From: Mantamonas sphyraenae
Lineage: Eukaryota; CRuMs; Mantamonadidae
Reading direction: 5' to 3'
Length of the DNA stretch: 64,000 bases
NCBI GenBank assembly: GCA_026936335.1
Contig: JAPMXV010000042.1
Span: forward strand, 496,001 to 560,000
Position 1 is the first letter of the stretch; the number at the start of each line of letters is the position of its first letter. Both the position numbers and the translations under genes were made by a program. Below are positions 1-10,636 of this stretch, in pieces. Under the pieces are notes generated by a model, which was given only the letters and a program-made list of their open reading frames with translations, was not told the origin of the DNA and ran no database searches.

Positions 1-1300
1 AGGGCAAAGAGGGGCCCTAGGCCTCGTGCGGTGACCAATCGCACGCAGGCGGTCTCCTGCGACGCACAAAAGGACAACACCTTCAGGGCGGCAGCCGAGA
101 CCGCCAGCCAGTGCTTCTTCACCTCACGTTTGGCCTGCGACTGTTTGCGCACCTTGTTGGCGTCCTTGAGAAGGCGGACCATCAGTTCGACGCCCTCGAG
201 TTCGACAAACGCCTCGACCAGGGCCGGTTCGAGCAGACACGAGTCCAGAATGTTGAAGAGGTTCATGAGAAACTCGGATTCCTCCTCATTGGCCGGCAGC
301 GTGGAGCGGTAGTGTGCAATGCGCAGGAGGACGGCGTCGAGGCCGCCCAAAGCGTGCCAGCTGCTCCTGTTGGCGCTGTGGTTCTGCATGAGGATGCATA
401 CGATTTCGCTTATGTACAAATGGTTTGCGGCAAACTCCTTTTGCTGGATACGTTGAAACAGATACTCCAGCAGGGCAGTTTCCTGACCAAAGAGCGCCGG
501 CGCCTCGTCGGGCCACGTTTCGACCGCCGTCTCGATCAACTCGAGGGTTGTGAATGCGCCCTGCTGCTCGTCGGTACTCTTTGTGTCGTCGAGGCGCTTG
601 AGATTGTCGACAAGCATGGGAAGGGCCTTGTTGGCGAGCATAGCCTGCCAAAGTGTCTCGATTGCCTCTGTTTGCTCGTCGTCGTTGTCGTCGCTCTGCA
701 GCAGCTCTTTGAGCAGGTCGACGACGGCAATGGCGATGTCTGTGTTTTCGTGTGCCAGCAGGGACAGCAGGGACTGCAACGAGCTCTGGATGAGGAGAGG
801 GTACAGCGTGGGCTTGGTGGAAAGTGCGCTCAGGTCCTTGATGCCCAGAAGCAGGTCGACTTCCGAGGCGATAAAGCTGAGGGAGTGTCAAGCGGAGGAA
901 CAGCGAACGCATACCGCAGTCAGTCGATGGAGGAGGGTGTGAGCAGGTGGGCACAGGGATGCAAGTGCGCGTTGTGCGGCGTGAGCACGTACCGTTGTGG
1001 CTCGTCGACAAACTTGGCGCGCTGTTCCAGGTTGGTGTTGATGCGTCGCTCGAGAGTGACCATGAGGACCTTGAGAGCAGGTGCATCGAGTTCCTGCACG
1101 TCTTCTGCCTCGTCCACAATGCGTTGGATTTCCTGCTGGTCAAGGCTGGCGCTGCTGTGTGCGCCAACACCGCCCACGTTGATGGCGTCAATAAACTCGT
1201 AGCCCAGGTCGTCCGTGTCGTCCCGCTTGCGCTTGCGAGCTCCAGACTCGCTCTGCATGGCGTCGTTGGACGGCTTGAAGTTGATTTCGCTGATGTCCAT
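1..1300 (-). CDS. CTNNBL1: Beta-catenin-like protein 1 (partial, C-terminus off left edge)
   Basis: Nuclear armadillo-repeat protein of the Prp19/spliceosome-associated machinery. Exon 1 runs 1300 down to 993, an intron occupies 992-877 (donor GTACGT, acceptor CCTCAG), and exon 2 runs 876 to the window edge. The joined frame gives a KRKRDD nuclear-localisation-like stretch near residue 25, then the conserved N-terminal helix, then the family block reading IASEVDLLLGIKD and armadillo helices such as HENTDIAIAVVDLLKEL. All of this aligns in order with human CTNNBL1 up to the NCHKF/ILGLRTIFPLF region, so roughly the last third is missing. The start is the first ATG of the open exon and is 90 bp from the divergent aldo-keto reductase. 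Family assignment is secure from family memory; function is inferred. Confidence 0.9.
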
Positions 1301-1390
1301 GGCTGCAGGAGAGGGCAGCTGGGAGTCTGAAAAGCGCTGCCCCCGCCAGCGTCCCACCAAGCACAAATCCTCCACAGCATATCTGATACA
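1301..1390. promoter_or_regulatory. Bidirectional promoter, CTNNBL1 / aldo-keto reductase
   Basis: These 90 bp separate two divergent start codons, so both promoters and both 5' UTRs must lie here or overlap the genes. No TATA box is visible. Inferred from gene layout only. Confidence 0.5.
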
Positions 1391-2449
1391 ATGAGCCGCA
1401 GACCCGTTGTTGCATTGCAACCCGCACAATTTGCTCCGCTGGCCGAGCACATGCGCTATCGATTCCTTGGGAAGACCGGCCTGCAGGTGTCGGAGCTGGG
1501 GTTTGGGTCGTGGCTCACCATGGCGGTCAACACGGCACAGCAGGATACAGACACGTTGGTGGCAGCGTCATGGAACGCAGGCGTCAACTTGTTTGACACG
1601 GCCGAAGTGTACGCCAACGGCGAAGCGGAAACCCTGCTTGGGAACACCTTCCGTCGCCTGGGGCTGCCGCGCGATGAGATGGTCGTCACCACAAAGGTGT
1701 TCTGGGGGGGCAAGAAGCCAACACAGCGTGGTCTGTCGCGCAAACACGTCGTGGAAGGCACGTACGCGAGTCTGCGCCGGCTGCAGCTGGACCACGTCGA
1801 TTTGCTCTTTGCCCATCGGCCTGACCCGGACACGCCCATGGAAGAGACGGTGCGTGCGTTCAACTATCTCATCGAACAGGGTCATGCGCTGTACTGGGGC
1901 ACGTCGGAGTGGAGCGCGCAGCAACTGCAGGAAGCGCACGGCGTCTGCGATCGCCTGGGACTCATCAAGCCAGTCATGGAACAACCAGAGTACAATGTGT
2001 TCACACGCAAGCGAGTGGAGAGCGAGTATGCGCCATTGTTCGAGTCGGAAGCCGGATTGGGCCTGACCACCTGGTCGCCTCTGGCCAGCGGGCTTCTCAC
2101 TGGCAAGTACAACGACGGGATTCCTGAGGGATCCCGGCTGGCGCAAGGACGCGGAGTGCCCAAGCTACTGCGCAAGGAGCTGGAAAGCGAGGCGGGCCAG
2201 CACAAGCTGCAGCAGATCCGAGCGTTGGGGCAAGTTGCCTCGGCAGCTGGGCTGACGACAGGACAGCTGGCCATCAAGTGGTGCCTGGCGAACGAAAGGG
2301 TGTCCTCAGTGCTTCTGGGTGCCTCCAACATCAAGCAGCTTGGCGAGAACCTGGGCAGTGTGGTCCTTCCGGCACTGCAGCTCGAGGTGCTCGAGGCTGT
2401 GGAGCAGATCATGCGCAACAAGCCCAAAGACACTCCTTCATGGCGATGA
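1391..2449 (+). CDS. Aldo-keto reductase, Kv-beta-subunit-like
   Basis: NADPH-dependent oxidoreductase with a TIM-barrel fold; the closest family is the voltage-gated K+ channel beta subunit / YghZ group (AKR6/AKR14). The 352-residue intronless frame shows the AKR start motif YRFLGKTGLQVSELGFG near residue 23. The full catalytic tetrad is present: Asp69, Tyr74 (DTAEVYANGEAE), Lys102 (TTKVFW) and His142 (FAHRPD). The later blocks WGTSEWSAQQL, the TTWSPLASGLLTGKY loop and the cofactor-binding segment near SSVLLGASN are also intact. Length is normal for the family. The ATG at 1391 adds 20 residues before the barrel; an internal ATG at 1451 is an alternative. Substrate cannot be read from sequence, and no channel alpha subunit is nearby. 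Confidence 0.9.
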   Translation: MSRRPVVALQPAQFAPLAEHMRYRFLGKTGLQVSELGFGSWLTMAVNTAQQDTDTLVAASWNAGVNLFDTAEVYANGEAETLLGNTFRRLGLPRDEMVVTTKVFWGGKKPTQRGLSRKHVVEGTYASLRRLQLDHVDLLFAHRPDPDTPMEETVRAFNYLIEQGHALYWGTSEWSAQQLQEAHGVCDRLGLIKPVMEQPEYNVFTRKRVESEYAPLFESEAGLGLTTWSPLASGLLTGKYNDGIPEGSRLAQGRGVPKLLRKELESEAGQHKLQQIRALGQVASAAGLTTGQLAIKWCLANERVSSVLLGASNIKQLGENLGSVVLPALQLEVLEAVEQIMRNKPKDTPSWR

Positions 2450-2566
2450 ACAACCGCGCGTGGCGTGGGCTTGTGGCACAAGCAAGACACGAAACCATTG
2501 CGTCGTGCGTTGGCAACCATGCGCGCGTCCACTCCCACAGAATCAACGAAACACGCGACCGAAGCA

Positions 2567-3771
2567 ATGAAGACCTCGTTGCTGTGCATGGCTATTGGAG
2601 TTGCATTGGTGATGTGCGCCGTGGGCTGTGCTGCTCATGGCTCGCCCAAGTGCCTGGACGAGCGCGGTGACCCCGTGGACTGGTGGGTGATCCTCAAGTT
2701 CCCCGTTGGCAGCAGTGACCAGAACCAGGACGCAGCTTCGGGCTTTGGCTACGCGTACATGGACGCAAACAACCCGACGCTGACGGTGGCCGATGGTCGC
2801 CTGGACACCAACCTGGGTGGAGCGTTGGGTTCCACGCTGGGCCAGCTGTGGAAAGAACGCGACCCGAACCAGCATGCGTGGCTTATGTACGACGACGAGT
2901 GGCCCAACGGACACAAGTGGGGCTCTCGTGCCCACATGAAGGGCGAACTCATGTTTGACAACCAGCAGGGCTTCTGGCTGGTGCACTCGGTTCCCCGCTT
3001 CCCGCCGTTCCTCAACGACACCTACACTTTCCCGGACAACGAGAAAAAGTACGGCCAGTCGTTCCAGTGCAACACGTTTGGTAGGTGGTACTGCGTAACC
3101 GCGTGTGGCCCCAGATGCCGTCCGTTTGGGCGGCCAGTCCACGCACTTTTTTCTGCCCAGCTTTCATTTTTGTGAGTGTTTTCTAACCACGTGCGTATGC
3201 TCTCCACACAGGCTATTCCCAGCTGCAGAGCATTTCAGGCTTGTTGCAGATTGACGCCCCGGCTGTGTGGGACTCGAACGTGCCCACGTCGATGAACCAG
3301 CCGACGCTGACGGACGTGGTGAACGGACACTTCATCACGGCCGTGAGCGCCAACTGGACGAACCTGGTCACCTTGAACGGTGTCACGATCAAGGCTTTCG
3401 CCAAGAACAAGGAGTGGGACCAGGACCTGTACGAGGACCTTGTGGCCCCCACGTTCAACGACGACATCATGGCGGAAACGTGGATGAACGGCGTCAACCC
3501 GCTGCCCACGTACTGCAAGCCGCAGTACCAGTACAACGCCATCAACATCCGCACTCTGGCCATCCAGGACCGCATGGGCAACACCATTTCTTGGAAGGAG
3601 ACCCAGGACCACAGCAAGTGGGCCTACACCGTCAACCAGAAATGGATCTGCATTGGCGACCAGAACCGCCAGCACGGACAGCGTGTGCGCGGCGGTGGCC
3701 AGTACTGCAGGCAGGACAGCAACATGCATGCGCAGTTCTCCCAGTTGGTGGTCACTGCGGACCAGTGCTGA
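2567..3771 (+). CDS. Deoxyribonuclease II (acid lysosomal/secreted endonuclease)
   Basis: Divalent-cation-independent acid DNase of the phospholipase-D-like DNase II family, expected in lysosomes, phagosomes or secreted. Exon 1 is 2567-3080 and exon 2 is 3212-3771. The 131-bp intron has donor GTAGGT, a CTAAC branch-like element and acceptor CACACAG. The product is 357 residues, the usual family length. The ATG at 2567 begins a clear signal peptide (about 25 hydrophobic residues). After it comes the family opening CLDERGDPVDWWVILKFP. The catalytic HxK is present as DHSKWAY, followed by CIGDQNRQHGQRVRGGGQYC, which matches the conserved GDLNR...RGGG end of the family. An ATG at 2519 in the same frame would precede the signal peptide and is less likely. 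A bacterivorous lifestyle would fit but is inference. Confidence 0.9.
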
Positions 3772-3833
3772 GCGAATGGACGATTTGTTGCGTTTGCTTT
3801 CATTCCCGCTCCCCCATCCATCACAAATGCCCT

Positions 3834-6402
3834 TCAGAACCCAGCAAAGCTTCCTGGTGCATCCGGAATAATCGGAGTCCCTCGCATGGAAAAGGCATTG
3901 TTTGCAGATTCTTCTTGCTCGTCCTGCCGCAGGTGTTCGTTTTCGATGCCACTCGTTGTCTGCTCAGCACCCGCCGCCTGCTCCTGCATGCGCCTGAGGG
4001 CCGCCGAGCTGCGCACAAGTGTGCTGCTAGAGGCAGCGGCCACTGTGCCTTGCGGAGGTGTGGCCAGATCCAGGAGTGCGGCGTCCTTTTCGTCATCGGT
4101 GAGGAGATCGCTGAGATTCAGCCGCTGCAGCATCTGCACCTTTTGCCTGCGGAAATCCAGATCTCCGTCCTGTGGAAACAGCGAGTGGAGGGCCGGAGGC
4201 GCACTGATGAGCGCCGAGGCGTGCATGCTACCCTCCACCACGGCAATGGCAGCCAGTGCGTCATCCAATTGCACCCGTTGGTGAAACATGAGCCGCGCGT
4301 GTGCCTCTGCAAGGCGCACCAGCGATTCGAGCAGTCGGATGGTGGTGCGCGCTGCGTTGCGGCCGTCTGCTTGGCGCTGCCGCTTGTAGTACGTCGACAG
4401 CACCAGCTCGCTCTCCGGGCTCATGTCCGGCTCAAGCGCACGAGCAAGTGCAATGTACGCCTTGACCTTGTCGATGCCCCACAGGCCGCCCTTGGCCTGC
4501 AGATCTTCCAGTGCCACGCCCCCCTCTTCTTCCTCGTCCATGTCATCCTTCTGTGTGCTTTCTCTCCGTCTCCTTCGGGCCCGAGCTTTCTCTGCACGGT
4601 CGTTGGGAGACTCTCCGCCACTGGATTGGCTGTGGCCGCCCTGCTGGTGCTCCCTCAGAATAAAGTCGCTCACGACCTTGTCCCAGTCACCATTCTGCGT
4701 GTCCACGAGGGTTAGCACGATGTCGAAGCGCGAGAGCAGAGGGCTGGCCATCGCAATATTCACACTAATGCTCTGCGTCGGATCGTACTTGCCGCGCGGG
4801 TTGCCGCTGGCCAGGATGCTGCAGCGTGTGTTGAGTTTGCACACGAGGCCGGCCTTGGCCACACTCAGGGTTTGCTGCTCCATCGCCTCGTGGATGGCTG
4901 TACGGTCGTGCTCGCGCATCTTGTCAAACTCGTCGATGCAGCACAGGCCTCCGTCTGCAAGCACGAGCGCACCAGCCTCAAGCATCCATTCGCCTCCGGT
5001 GTCCTTGACGGCTGTGACCGTCAAACCGGCCGTCGTCGTGCCCACACCCGTGGTATGCACTGCACGGTTGCTCAGCTTGTGGGCATACTTGAGGAACTGC
5101 GACTTGCCCGTGCCCGGGTCGCCCACAAGAAGCATATGAATCTCACCACGGATGGCCATGCCGCCTTTCGCGCGCCTGGGCACACCACCCAACAGAACCA
5201 GGATGACTCCCAGCTTGACGGTGTGCATGCCGTAGATCTGCGGACAGATGTTGCGCAGGATCATGTTGCGGCCTTCGATGGGCCGGTCTCTGTACTGCGC
5301 CCAAAACTCCTCAAACTCGGTGCGCAGCTCATCGGTTACGCGTGTGCTGATGTTCTCCTCATTGTGCACGCTGACACTGTTTGCCGAAATGGTGATTTCC
5401 ATGTCGCATCGCTCCTTGTCCTTGAGCGGGCGCCACCTGCGCAGAACCGTGCCGCACACCGTCACCTCGTCCCCGGCCTTGACTTTGTCCACCAGGTCAT
5501 CCATGAGGATGACAGCCATACTGCGTGGGATATTTCCCACCTTGAGCTTCTGTACATGTTCCTGGATCTTGATCTCCTGGTAGTCGCGGCAGCCGGTTTT
5601 GCCTTCCAGCGCCTCAAATTTGGTTGAGCGGCAAGGGTTGCTTGTCCCGCTCTTGGACGATGGGCACACCATGGGTTTGGGGATGGCGTTGTACTGCTCG
5701 ATGTCGGCCACAATCTCAAAAGGAAACTTGCACACGGCGCACTGGTATTGCCGTTTGTACTCCAGCATCTTGACCATTCCCGTGCGGATCACCGTCCCCG
5801 TGACGCTGATGATGTGTCCGATGTCTCTGCTGCGTGGCAGGGAGGTCTTGCTGATCTCAGGGCAATGTGGAAACGAGTGGAGACGCACGTGGACTTTCGT
5901 CTTGACCGTGGCTGTGTAACTTTCTTGGGCGTCCTTGATTTTCCCCTGCACCTTCACCAACGCCTCGTCAAAGATCGGCAGCAGATCCTGCGGGAACGAG
6001 AGAAGATGGGACCCCAGTGCCATGTTGACGTCGAGCAGGTCCAGAACACTGTGCAGCGCGGCCCAGAGTGTCAGAAGCGTGTTCCCGAGAACTGCGCGCC
6101 ATGGACGCGTCGCTCACCCGGCAACGCCAGCGGCCCACACATGCACACACACACACACACACACACACCAAACTCGCTGTGATTTGTTCGCCAAAGCTTC
6201 ACACAACAAATACTGAGCTCTATCTGAGTCCTACTTACTCAACCTCAATGCCATAGTGCGCCGAGTTGTCCCACTCTTCCATGATTCCCTTCAAGTCAGC
6301 AATGTGGTGGTCATACAGGTAGTCGGTGAACTGCTGGAGCCATGCATTGGGCAACTCATTGTCGTAGTGGTCCATCAGGCTCAGGCCGACTTGGGTGGAC
6401 AT
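3834..6402 (-). CDS. MCM9: MCM9 DNA helicase
   Basis: Hexameric AAA+ helicase that works with MCM8 in homologous recombination and interstrand crosslink repair. Exon 1 is 6402-6239 and exon 2 is 6048-3834; the 190-bp intron has donor GTAAGT and contains a CA microsatellite. The junction is supported because both sides align without gap to human MCM9. The product is about 792 residues. It has the OB fold with DIGHIISVTGTVIRTGMVK, a zinc-binding cysteine set, the MCM9-typical CRDYQEIKIQEHVQ, Walker A GDPGTGKSQFLKYA, Walker B CCIDEFDKM, and the arginine finger in LLSRFD. It is shorter than vertebrate MCM9, which carries a long disordered C-terminus. It ends 62 bp from convergent DNase II. MCM8 is not in this window. 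Confidence 0.93.
6144..6168. repeat. (CA)n microsatellite inside MCM9 intron
   Basis: A perfect CA dinucleotide run on the plus strand, so TG in the sense of the MCM9 transcript. It lies wholly within the intron between MCM9 exons 1 and 2. Confidence 0.95.
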
Positions 6403-6478
6403 GCGGAAGATGGGTTGATTTGTTGGTGGTTGCTGGGCCCTCCGGACTGTTCGCGTTGCACTTCACAACCACGCCCTG

Positions 6479-8944
6479 TCACCTCGATGCACTCGACGTA
6501 CGCCTCTTGCCCGAGCGCTTGCTTCCTGCACTCGTGCGCCTGTTGCTACTTGAGCTGCTGGAGCTGCTCTCGCCTTCGTCGTCCGAGCTGACAAAACCCC
6601 GCATTTGCTGGGCATCTATGGAGAGGTTGCTGCTGCTGCTGCTGCTGCTGCTCCCACCCGCACCCGTACTGCCCGTTCCGCTGCGGTTGTGCAGGAAGGA
6701 GAGTTCTTTGTGCAGCGTCTCCACCTTTGTCTGGTCCGGATCACACAAGTCCAGGATGGAGTCGCAAAACACGCGGCCCATCTCCTCCAGGTGGTACGTG
6801 TTGAAGTGGGTGTTGCCGTACAGGCCAAAATTGGCACCGCAGAATGAGGCCTCCAGGGTGAAGCTGTTGACCAGGCCAAGCTCCTTCCAAAGCACCACGC
6901 GAGCGGTGCTCTCCTTGGACTTTTGCACTTTGAAGTTGCAGTCTGCGTAGGAAAACACGGTGCCATTGTGCCACAGCATGCGGGGAAACAGACGCTCTTT
7001 TAGACGCAGCGAGCTGTTGTGAGTGTTTTCGCAGCCGTACATAAAGACGTTGAATTTGCGCGAGTGGCCGTGGAAATCGCAGCACATGAGCACCTGCCTG
7101 TCCTCCATGAAGCGTTTGATCATCATTTTCGTGTAGTAGATGGTCGGGTACAGCTTGCGGTTTGGATCTTTCCACTGGCGGTTGAGATCGACGGCAGCGA
7201 GGGAACAGCGGTAGTTGCCTACGATGACGCCGTCTGGGTTGAGCATAGGCACCACCTTGAAAATAAAGTTATCTCGAAGGATTTTGGCCTCGAGAGTAGG
7301 GCCTGTGAGGTAGTCGATAAGCCCCTTGACCATGTACGAGGCGTTTGTCTCGCCCGGATGGACGCGTGCGGTGACAACAACCCCTTTGCGCGCACGCAGT
7401 TCCTCCGGGGTGCAATTGAAGGAGGTGATGGTGAGGTAGTCGCAGGAATTGCCAGCGAGGGTTGTGCAGAGAGTCTTGCGACGAAGGCGAGACTTTTTCG
7501 CGCTGTCTGCCTCCAGCTCGTCGAGGTAGTCGACGAGGTTGCTGTATGTGTACGGGTAGCAGTGGGAAAAGTAGTAGGTGTCCTCCTGGTAGGGAAAAGT
7601 GACGGTAAAGGTGAACGAGTAGTACTGGCCTGTGCGGCGTTTGATCTGGTTCTGGTAGTAGCAGACATCATCACCGACGCGCACCCAGCCCAAACCACTC
7701 TCCTTGGCATCTTTCATGGAGTAGCGCAAGGGACGCATGCCGTAATTGTACAAAGAGTCGGGCTTGGCGAGGTTGATGATGTTGAATCGATAGCGTACGC
7801 CCGGACGTGCGTTGGAAACGGAAAAGAAGAACCACTGGGTGTTGCCCTGGGTGTTGATGTCGGGCTTGAGGATGAGGTCGTATTCTGCGTCGTACACCTG
7901 GATGACGCGGCGGAGGTTGCCGCTTTCGAAGCGGGATTCAAAGAGGAGAGTGTCGTCGTAGGGGCCCTTGAGGGAATAATAGGGTGGTAAGTCGCGTGCG
8001 TGAAGGGTGTTTGTGTCACGTGTGTCCATGCGCTTGAGGTTGGTCATGTCGAGGGAGTCAAAGACGACCTTGTTGATGACGCCCATGGGGTCGCCAAGGC
8101 GTGCGTTGTAGGCAAGGACGGTGGCCTCCATGGTTTCGATGTTGGTGGGCAGAATGGGCTCAGCGTACGGAGGTGGGCTTGTGTGGAAACTGGGGGCGTT
8201 GACGAGGTGGATGCCGCCGGTTTTGACGGCAGTTCCGCCGGCAGTGTTTGGATGGAGTTTGCGCAGATCGAGAATGCTGCGTGTGATGGACCTTTGCTGT
8301 TGCATACCCGTGCGACCAGAGGTGACAGAGGTGGATGTTGTGGAGGTGGTGGAGCTGCCAGAGGAGGAACTTGACGACGCGCCTGCACCTGAGCCTGCGT
8401 TTGTGCGCTCCTTGTCTTGGGATTTGAGGCCCAGCATATTCCAGAGGAAGTCGTCCTTGGAGGTGCGATAGGTGGAGCTGGAGTGGGAGCTGCTGCCTAG
8501 CCTGCTGGGCACGTGTTGGGAGTCAGCGGAGTCGTTGCTGTGCTGCAGGGCAGAGAGGAGCTCGAGCATGTCCTCTGTGACGCCTTCGGCGTCGTAGTCG
8601 AGGGAGCCTGTATGGCTTGAAGAGGATGAGGTGGTGCTGGCGGAGGAGGAGGACGTGGAGGAGGAGCTGGAGGAGCCGGAGGTGTAGGCGGTGGATTCGT
8701 AGCGGCGGGTTTGCTGGTAGAGCACGGAGTCTGTGCTGTAGGGAAGCTTGTACTGGCGCTGGGAGGTAGCGGAGGTGGAGGAGGGCGAGGTGGAGACGGA
8801 GGAGTTGGAGGAGGCGGAGGAGGTACTGGAGGTGTAGGCGTCGTGGAGGTTTGCGCGGGAGCGCTGCTGTCGTTGGGAGTCCTGGGAGGAGACGGCATCG
8901 GTGACGAGGGTCGATTCGTCGACGTCGTCGTCGCTGGAGGGCAT
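6479..8944 (-). CDS. Cytosolic carboxypeptidase (tubulin deglutamylase family, M14D)
   Basis: Zinc metallocarboxypeptidase of the CCP/AGBL/Nna1 group, which removes glutamates from tubulin tails and other acidic C-termini. The first ~270 residues are serine-rich and disordered. Next is the CCP-specific N-domain (ESRFESGNLRRVIQV, then NTQWFFFSVSNARPGVRYRFNI) and the M14 domain. Zinc ligands are visible in the HPGE motif and in the later FHGH motif; the catalytic Glu lies in FTLEASFCG. The family's NYRCSLAAVDLNRQW block is present. The tail ends in a serine-rich stretch and basic RRTSSASR-type sequence. Start choice: the ATG at 8944 leaves 115 bp before the divergent RPL10 ATG; an ATG at 9034 is also in frame. 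The upstream frame to 9106 begins with GTG and would overlap RPL10 exon 1. Confidence 0.88.
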   Translation of the reverse strand: MPSSDDDVDESTLVTDAVSSQDSQRQQRSRANLHDAYTSSTSSASSNSSVSTSPSSTSATSQRQYKLPYSTDSVLYQQTRRYESTAYTSGSSSSSSTSSSSASTTSSSSSHTGSLDYDAEGVTEDMLELLSALQHSNDSADSQHVPSRLGSSSHSSSTYRTSKDDFLWNMLGLKSQDKERTNAGSGAGASSSSSSGSSTTSTTSTSVTSGRTGMQQQRSITRSILDLRKLHPNTAGGTAVKTGGIHLVNAPSFHTSPPPYAEPILPTNIETMEATVLAYNARLGDPMGVINKVVFDSLDMTNLKRMDTRDTNTLHARDLPPYYSLKGPYDDTLLFESRFESGNLRRVIQVYDAEYDLILKPDINTQGNTQWFFFSVSNARPGVRYRFNIINLAKPDSLYNYGMRPLRYSMKDAKESGLGWVRVGDDVCYYQNQIKRRTGQYYSFTFTVTFPYQEDTYYFSHCYPYTYSNLVDYLDELEADSAKKSRLRRKTLCTTLAGNSCDYLTITSFNCTPEELRARKGVVVTARVHPGETNASYMVKGLIDYLTGPTLEAKILRDNFIFKVVPMLNPDGVIVGNYRCSLAAVDLNRQWKDPNRKLYPTIYYTKMMIKRFMEDRQVLMCCDFHGHSRKFNVFMYGCENTHNSSLRLKERLFPRMLWHNGTVFSYADCNFKVQKSKESTARVVLWKELGLVNSFTLEASFCGANFGLYGNTHFNTYHLEEMGRVFCDSILDLCDPDQTKVETLHKELSFLHNRSGTGSTGAGGSSSSSSSSNLSIDAQQMRGFVSSDDEGESSSSSSSSNRRTSAGSKRSGKRRTSSASR

Positions 8945-9059
8945 GTCGAAGCGCGGGGAGCGCACTTCGGCAAGCTCGTGGAGCTGGAGCGAGCGCAACG
9001 AAGTTGAGCTTGGTTTGCCACTGCCCCGCCTCATCCAGACAAAAGCAAAAAGCAAAAAA
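8945..9059. promoter_or_regulatory. Bidirectional promoter, carboxypeptidase / RPL10
   Basis: The gap between the preferred start codons of two divergent genes. The RPL10 side ends in an A-rich stretch (9041-9060) that would be its 5' leader. It depends on the inferred RPL10 start. Confidence 0.4.
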
Positions 9060-10355
9060 ATGTATGTTTGGTCGAGCGTGTGAGAGAGGCCAAAGCCATA
9101 GGGCACCGCGCGCAGGTGTATGTATATGCACCTGTGTGTATGTTGTGTGTCTTTGTGTGCCTGTATGCGTGTATGGAGCGCAAGAAAGTGGTTTCGACGG
9201 ACGGCTCGCTGACCCTCATTTCTGGCCTTTGGCTCGCACTCGAAAACCTCTCAGGGGACGCCGTATGTTGACCTGAGACGTATGCCGTGTGCACTGCGTG
9301 CATGTGTGGTGTGTCGAGCATGGCATCCGCCGCTCGTTTCCCGGAAGTTCATCCGCACAGCCGGAAAACGCAGCCGGAAAAGCGCAACGCTGAACGGCGC
9401 AAGCGCATGCAGAAAACGCAATTTGCGCTGGCCTGCCGTTCAGCGCCACACACACGCGCAGCCACACATGCAAAGCCCACTTTCCCATCACTCCATGCCA
9501 TTCCTTGCACACCCACGCCATGACGCTGACCCTCGCTCTCTGTGTGTGACACCGTAGGCCCCGCTCGCTGCTACCGCTATTGCAAGAAGTGAGTTGCCTT
9601 TTTTTTTTTTCGAGGCGCCGAGGCCGCGCGAGTTTGGTTCGTGCGCGAGGGAGCCGCAAGACGTGGATGCAGAGTGCAGAGGATGTTGAGGAGAACATGT
9701 GTGCTCACACCGCGGATCCTCGCATCATCACAGCAAGCCGTACATCAAGTCGCGCTACTGCCGTGGTGTGCCGGACGCCAAGATCCGTATCTACGATCTG
9801 GGCAACAAGAAGGCTTCGGTGACGGAGTTCCCGCTCACTGTGCACCTCGTGTCGTGGGAGAAGGAGCAGATCTCGTCGGAGGCTCTTGAGGCCGCGCGTA
9901 TCTGTGCCAACAAGTACATCACCACCAAGGTGGGCAAGCTGGGCTTCCACATGCGTGTGCGCGTGCACCCGTTCCACGTGCTGCGCATCAACAAGATGCT
10001 TTCGTGCGCCGGTGCCGATCGTCTGCAGACCGGTATGCGCCACGCCTACGGCAAGCCGCAGGGTCTCGTGGCCCGCGTGAACATTGGCCAGATCCTGCTG
10101 TCCGTCCGCACCAAGGACGCCCACAAGGAGCACGTGATCGAGGCTTTCCGCCGCGCCAAGTTCAAGTTCCCCGGCCGCCAGAAGGTTGCCGTGTCCCAGA
10201 AGTGGGGCTTCACCAAGTACACTCGTGCCGAGTTCAAGAAGCTCATGCGTGAGGGCAAGATGAAGACCCTGGGTGTGCACGCCGAGGAGATCAGCCGCCA
10301 CGGCCGTCTGCCGCTTATGACCGACGGTCTGGACCTCAGCGAGATCTCTGCCTAA
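9060..10355 (+). CDS. RPL10: 60S ribosomal protein L10 (uL16)
   Basis: Large-subunit protein uL16, near the peptidyl-transferase and tRNA corridor; one of the last proteins loaded on 60S. The main exon 9734-10355 encodes [19 protein letters not shown] through the conserved C-terminus. A 31-nt exon 9558-9588 encodes the ARCYRYCK segment, and its donor GTGAGT and the acceptor ATCACAG are clear. The N-terminus needs more exons. An 8-nt exon at 9255-9262, between CTCTCAG and GTATGT, supplies GRR. The start would then be AT at 9060-9061 joined to G at 9255, the donor being GTATGT. That model totals 663 nt (220 residues) and reads [17 protein letters not shown], exactly the family N-terminus. The gene call is near certain. 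The two 5'-most exons are inference. Confidence 0.93.
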
Positions 10356-10636
10356 ACAGCAGCGCTCTCTCTCTGCATCCAACTGTGCGGTGATGCCTGG
10401 CCCATCCCACGCTCCGCTTGGGCTCGGTGCACAAACCGAGTTTCTGTCGTTGCCCGTGGTTCTTGCCACGCATCGCCTCCTCACTGTCAGCACTGCCAAT
10501 GAATGCAATGCACTGCTGCTATGCGCAGTGTCGACACCACTCATTCCCTCACATTTGGTTCTTCTCTTTTGCTTTCGAAACGGACAAAGGCAGACTTTTG
10601 GCCATTTCATTTTCCTCCACACGTTCCCACGCCCGT

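Noticed and set aside
286-1452. A 388-residue minus-strand frame and other frames across CTNNBL1
   Set aside because: Low-complexity shadow frames; the spliced CTNNBL1 model explains the region.
2465-2566. DNase II start at or upstream of 2519
   Set aside because: Would place a polar segment before the signal peptide.
9034-9106. Carboxypeptidase start at 9106
   Set aside because: Begins with GTG, overlaps the RPL10 leader, and adds a phenylalanine-rich stretch unlike family N-termini.
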